A stretch of DNA of 7,934 nucleotides from contig JAUIKP010000137.1 of the NCBI GenBank assembly GCA_030430725.1, positions 1 through 7,934 of the forward strand, in the 5' to 3' direction. Below are positions 7,084-7,934 of this stretch, in pieces (the first letter of the stretch is position 1; each line of letters begins with the position of its first letter). The position numbers were made by a program, and so were the translations under genes. The notes beneath the pieces were generated by a model that searched no databases, was not told the origin of the DNA, and worked only from the letters and a program-made list of their open reading frames with translations. Source of the DNA: Nitrospiria bacterium (lineage in GTDB: Bacteria > Nitrospirota > Nitrospiria > Nitrospirales > UBA8639).

Positions 7084-7176
7084 GCCCCCTTTGAATAAAT
7101 GTTCTACGATATAGTCAGGCCCGTCACCAAGATAGTCTGTGGCAAAGAACGAACACAGGGCTCGATAAATCGGGAA

Positions 7177-7881
7177 TTATCCGCAAACCCGTTTGAGAAC
7201 TTCTTGATAGGTTTCCTCAATCCGTCCCAAATCTTTTCGGAACCGATCCTTATCCATGCGTTCTCCGGTTTGCATATCCCAAAAACGGCATGTGTCAGGG
7301 GAAATTTCATCCGCCAAAATAATCTGACCATTCCATAATCCAAATTCTAACTTAAAATCCACTAACAACATGCCCCTTTTCTGGAAAAAAGGTTTTAGCA
7401 CCTCATTAATTTTAAGAGCCTGCTGTCGAAGTTCCTCGACTTGTCCGGGTGTGGCTATTTTCAACAAACGAATATGGTCTTCAGAAATAAGCGGATCGCC
7501 CAGGGAATCATCTTTATAGAAGAACTCAACTAATGGGGGATCAATGATCAAGCCTTCCTCTAAACCTAGACGTTTGACAATACTGCCCGTGGCTCGATTA
7601 CGCACCACTACTTCAACCGGAATAATTTTTACCCGACGCGTTAACAGCTCCCGGTCATTGAGTTGCTGAATGAAATGACTGGGAATTCCGACGTCGGAAA
7701 GATGTTGGAACAGTTTTGCGGAGATCGCATTATTGACTACGCCTTTTTCCAGAATCGTCCCACGTTTTTCAGCGTTAAAGGCGGTGGCATCGTCCTTGAA
7801 GTACTGAATGACCTCGTCGTCCTTTTCCGTCAGAAAAATCTTTTTGGCCTTTCCTTCGTATAGCATATTTCCTTTCATCAT
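7177..7881 (-). CDS. purC: Phosphoribosylaminoimidazole-succinocarboxamide synthase (SAICAR synthetase)
   Basis: PurC joins CAIR and aspartate with ATP to give SAICAR in the cytoplasm. The protein is 234 residues, the usual length for the monofunctional enzyme (E. coli 237). Motifs in order are LYEGKAKKIF (7-16, ATP site), FKDDATAFN (28-36), IPVEVVVRNRATGS (87-100, a family signature), LVDFKLEFG (173-181) and LADEISPDTCRFWD (189-202, second signature with acidic metal-binding residues). The C terminus ends normally in VLKRVCG. Two adjacent ATG codons (7881 and 7878) and a third at 7866 are possible starts; GAGG eight bases before the first supports 7881. It is the first pur gene seen in the window, but the region upstream is cut, so it may not be the first gene of the operon. 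Confidence 0.98.
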   Translation of the reverse strand: MMKGNMLYEGKAKKIFLTEKDDEVIQYFKDDATAFNAEKRGTILEKGVVNNAISAKLFQHLSDVGIPSHFIQQLNDRELLTRRVKIIPVEVVVRNRATGSIVKRLGLEEGLIIDPPLVEFFYKDDSLGDPLISEDHIRLLKIATPGQVEELRQQALKINEVLKPFFQKRGMLLVDFKLEFGLWNGQIILADEISPDTCRFWDMQTGERMDKDRFRKDLGRIEETYQEVLKRVCG

Positions 7882-7889
7882 TTTATCTG

Positions 7890-7894
7890 CCTCT
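7890..7894 (-). promoter_or_regulatory. Shine-Dalgarno site of purC
   Basis: The minus strand reads AGAGG eight bases before the ATG at 7881. It favours that start over the ATG at 7866, which has only AAGGA at very short spacing. The GGCAG formed with this site is complementary to a CTGCC about 25 bases upstream, so a weak stem could cover it; the stem is only five pairs and I give it little weight. Confidence 0.55.
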
Positions 7895-7934
7895 TTTTAA
7901 GGTTTTCTTTGAAGGGGGCAGCTGGGTTAACGTT

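Noticed and set aside
7061..7176. Search for a purine riboswitch in the purC-purS gap and before purC.
   Set aside because: I could not find the three-stem layout or conserved loop bases of the known purine riboswitch, and the region before purC is cut at 53 bases.
7104..7343. Overlapping 79-codon frames on both strands at the purC end.
   Set aside because: They overlap the conserved C-terminal half of purC in other frames and have no recognisable content.

Overview
All convincing genes in this window are on the minus strand, so transcription runs from the right edge to the left. The core is a de novo purine synthesis cluster in the order purC, purS, purQ, a small DUF433-family gene, purL, purF. 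It is followed by a second group: a TlpA-type periplasmic thioredoxin-fold protein, a 79-residue protein I do not recognise, a metallo-beta-lactamase-fold protein with an eroded metal site, and the first 33 codons of a TPR protein cut by the left edge.

The organism is a bacterium of intermediate GC content. FGAM synthetase is the three-part type (PurS + PurQ + a PurL of about 750 residues), and PurF is the propeptide-cleaved, [4Fe-4S] type. Enterobacteria, with their single long PurL, are therefore excluded. An exported TlpA protein and the look of the accessory genes suggest a diderm such as Nitrospirota, but this is an impression and not a demonstrated assignment.

The pur genes work together as follows. 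PurF makes phosphoribosylamine from PRPP and glutamine. PurS, PurQ and PurL form the complex that converts FGAR to FGAM, with PurQ supplying ammonia. PurC later joins CAIR and aspartate to give SAICAR. The other pathway genes (purD, N, M, E, H, B) are not in the window.

The genes are closely packed. The largest gap is about 210 bp, between the DUF433 gene and purL. I see no strong rho-independent terminator, so the pur genes may read through into the tlpA group, though the gap of about 115 bp after purF could hide a promoter. I found no tRNA, rRNA, CRISPR array, insertion sequence or prophage gene.

Most of the window is ordinary purine metabolism. The items worth a second look are the orphan DUF433 gene inside the FGAM synthetase genes, a perfect 10-bp inverted repeat spanning the purL-purF junction, a possible 8-codon cistron coupled to purS, and the degenerate MBL protein coupled to an unknown small protein.
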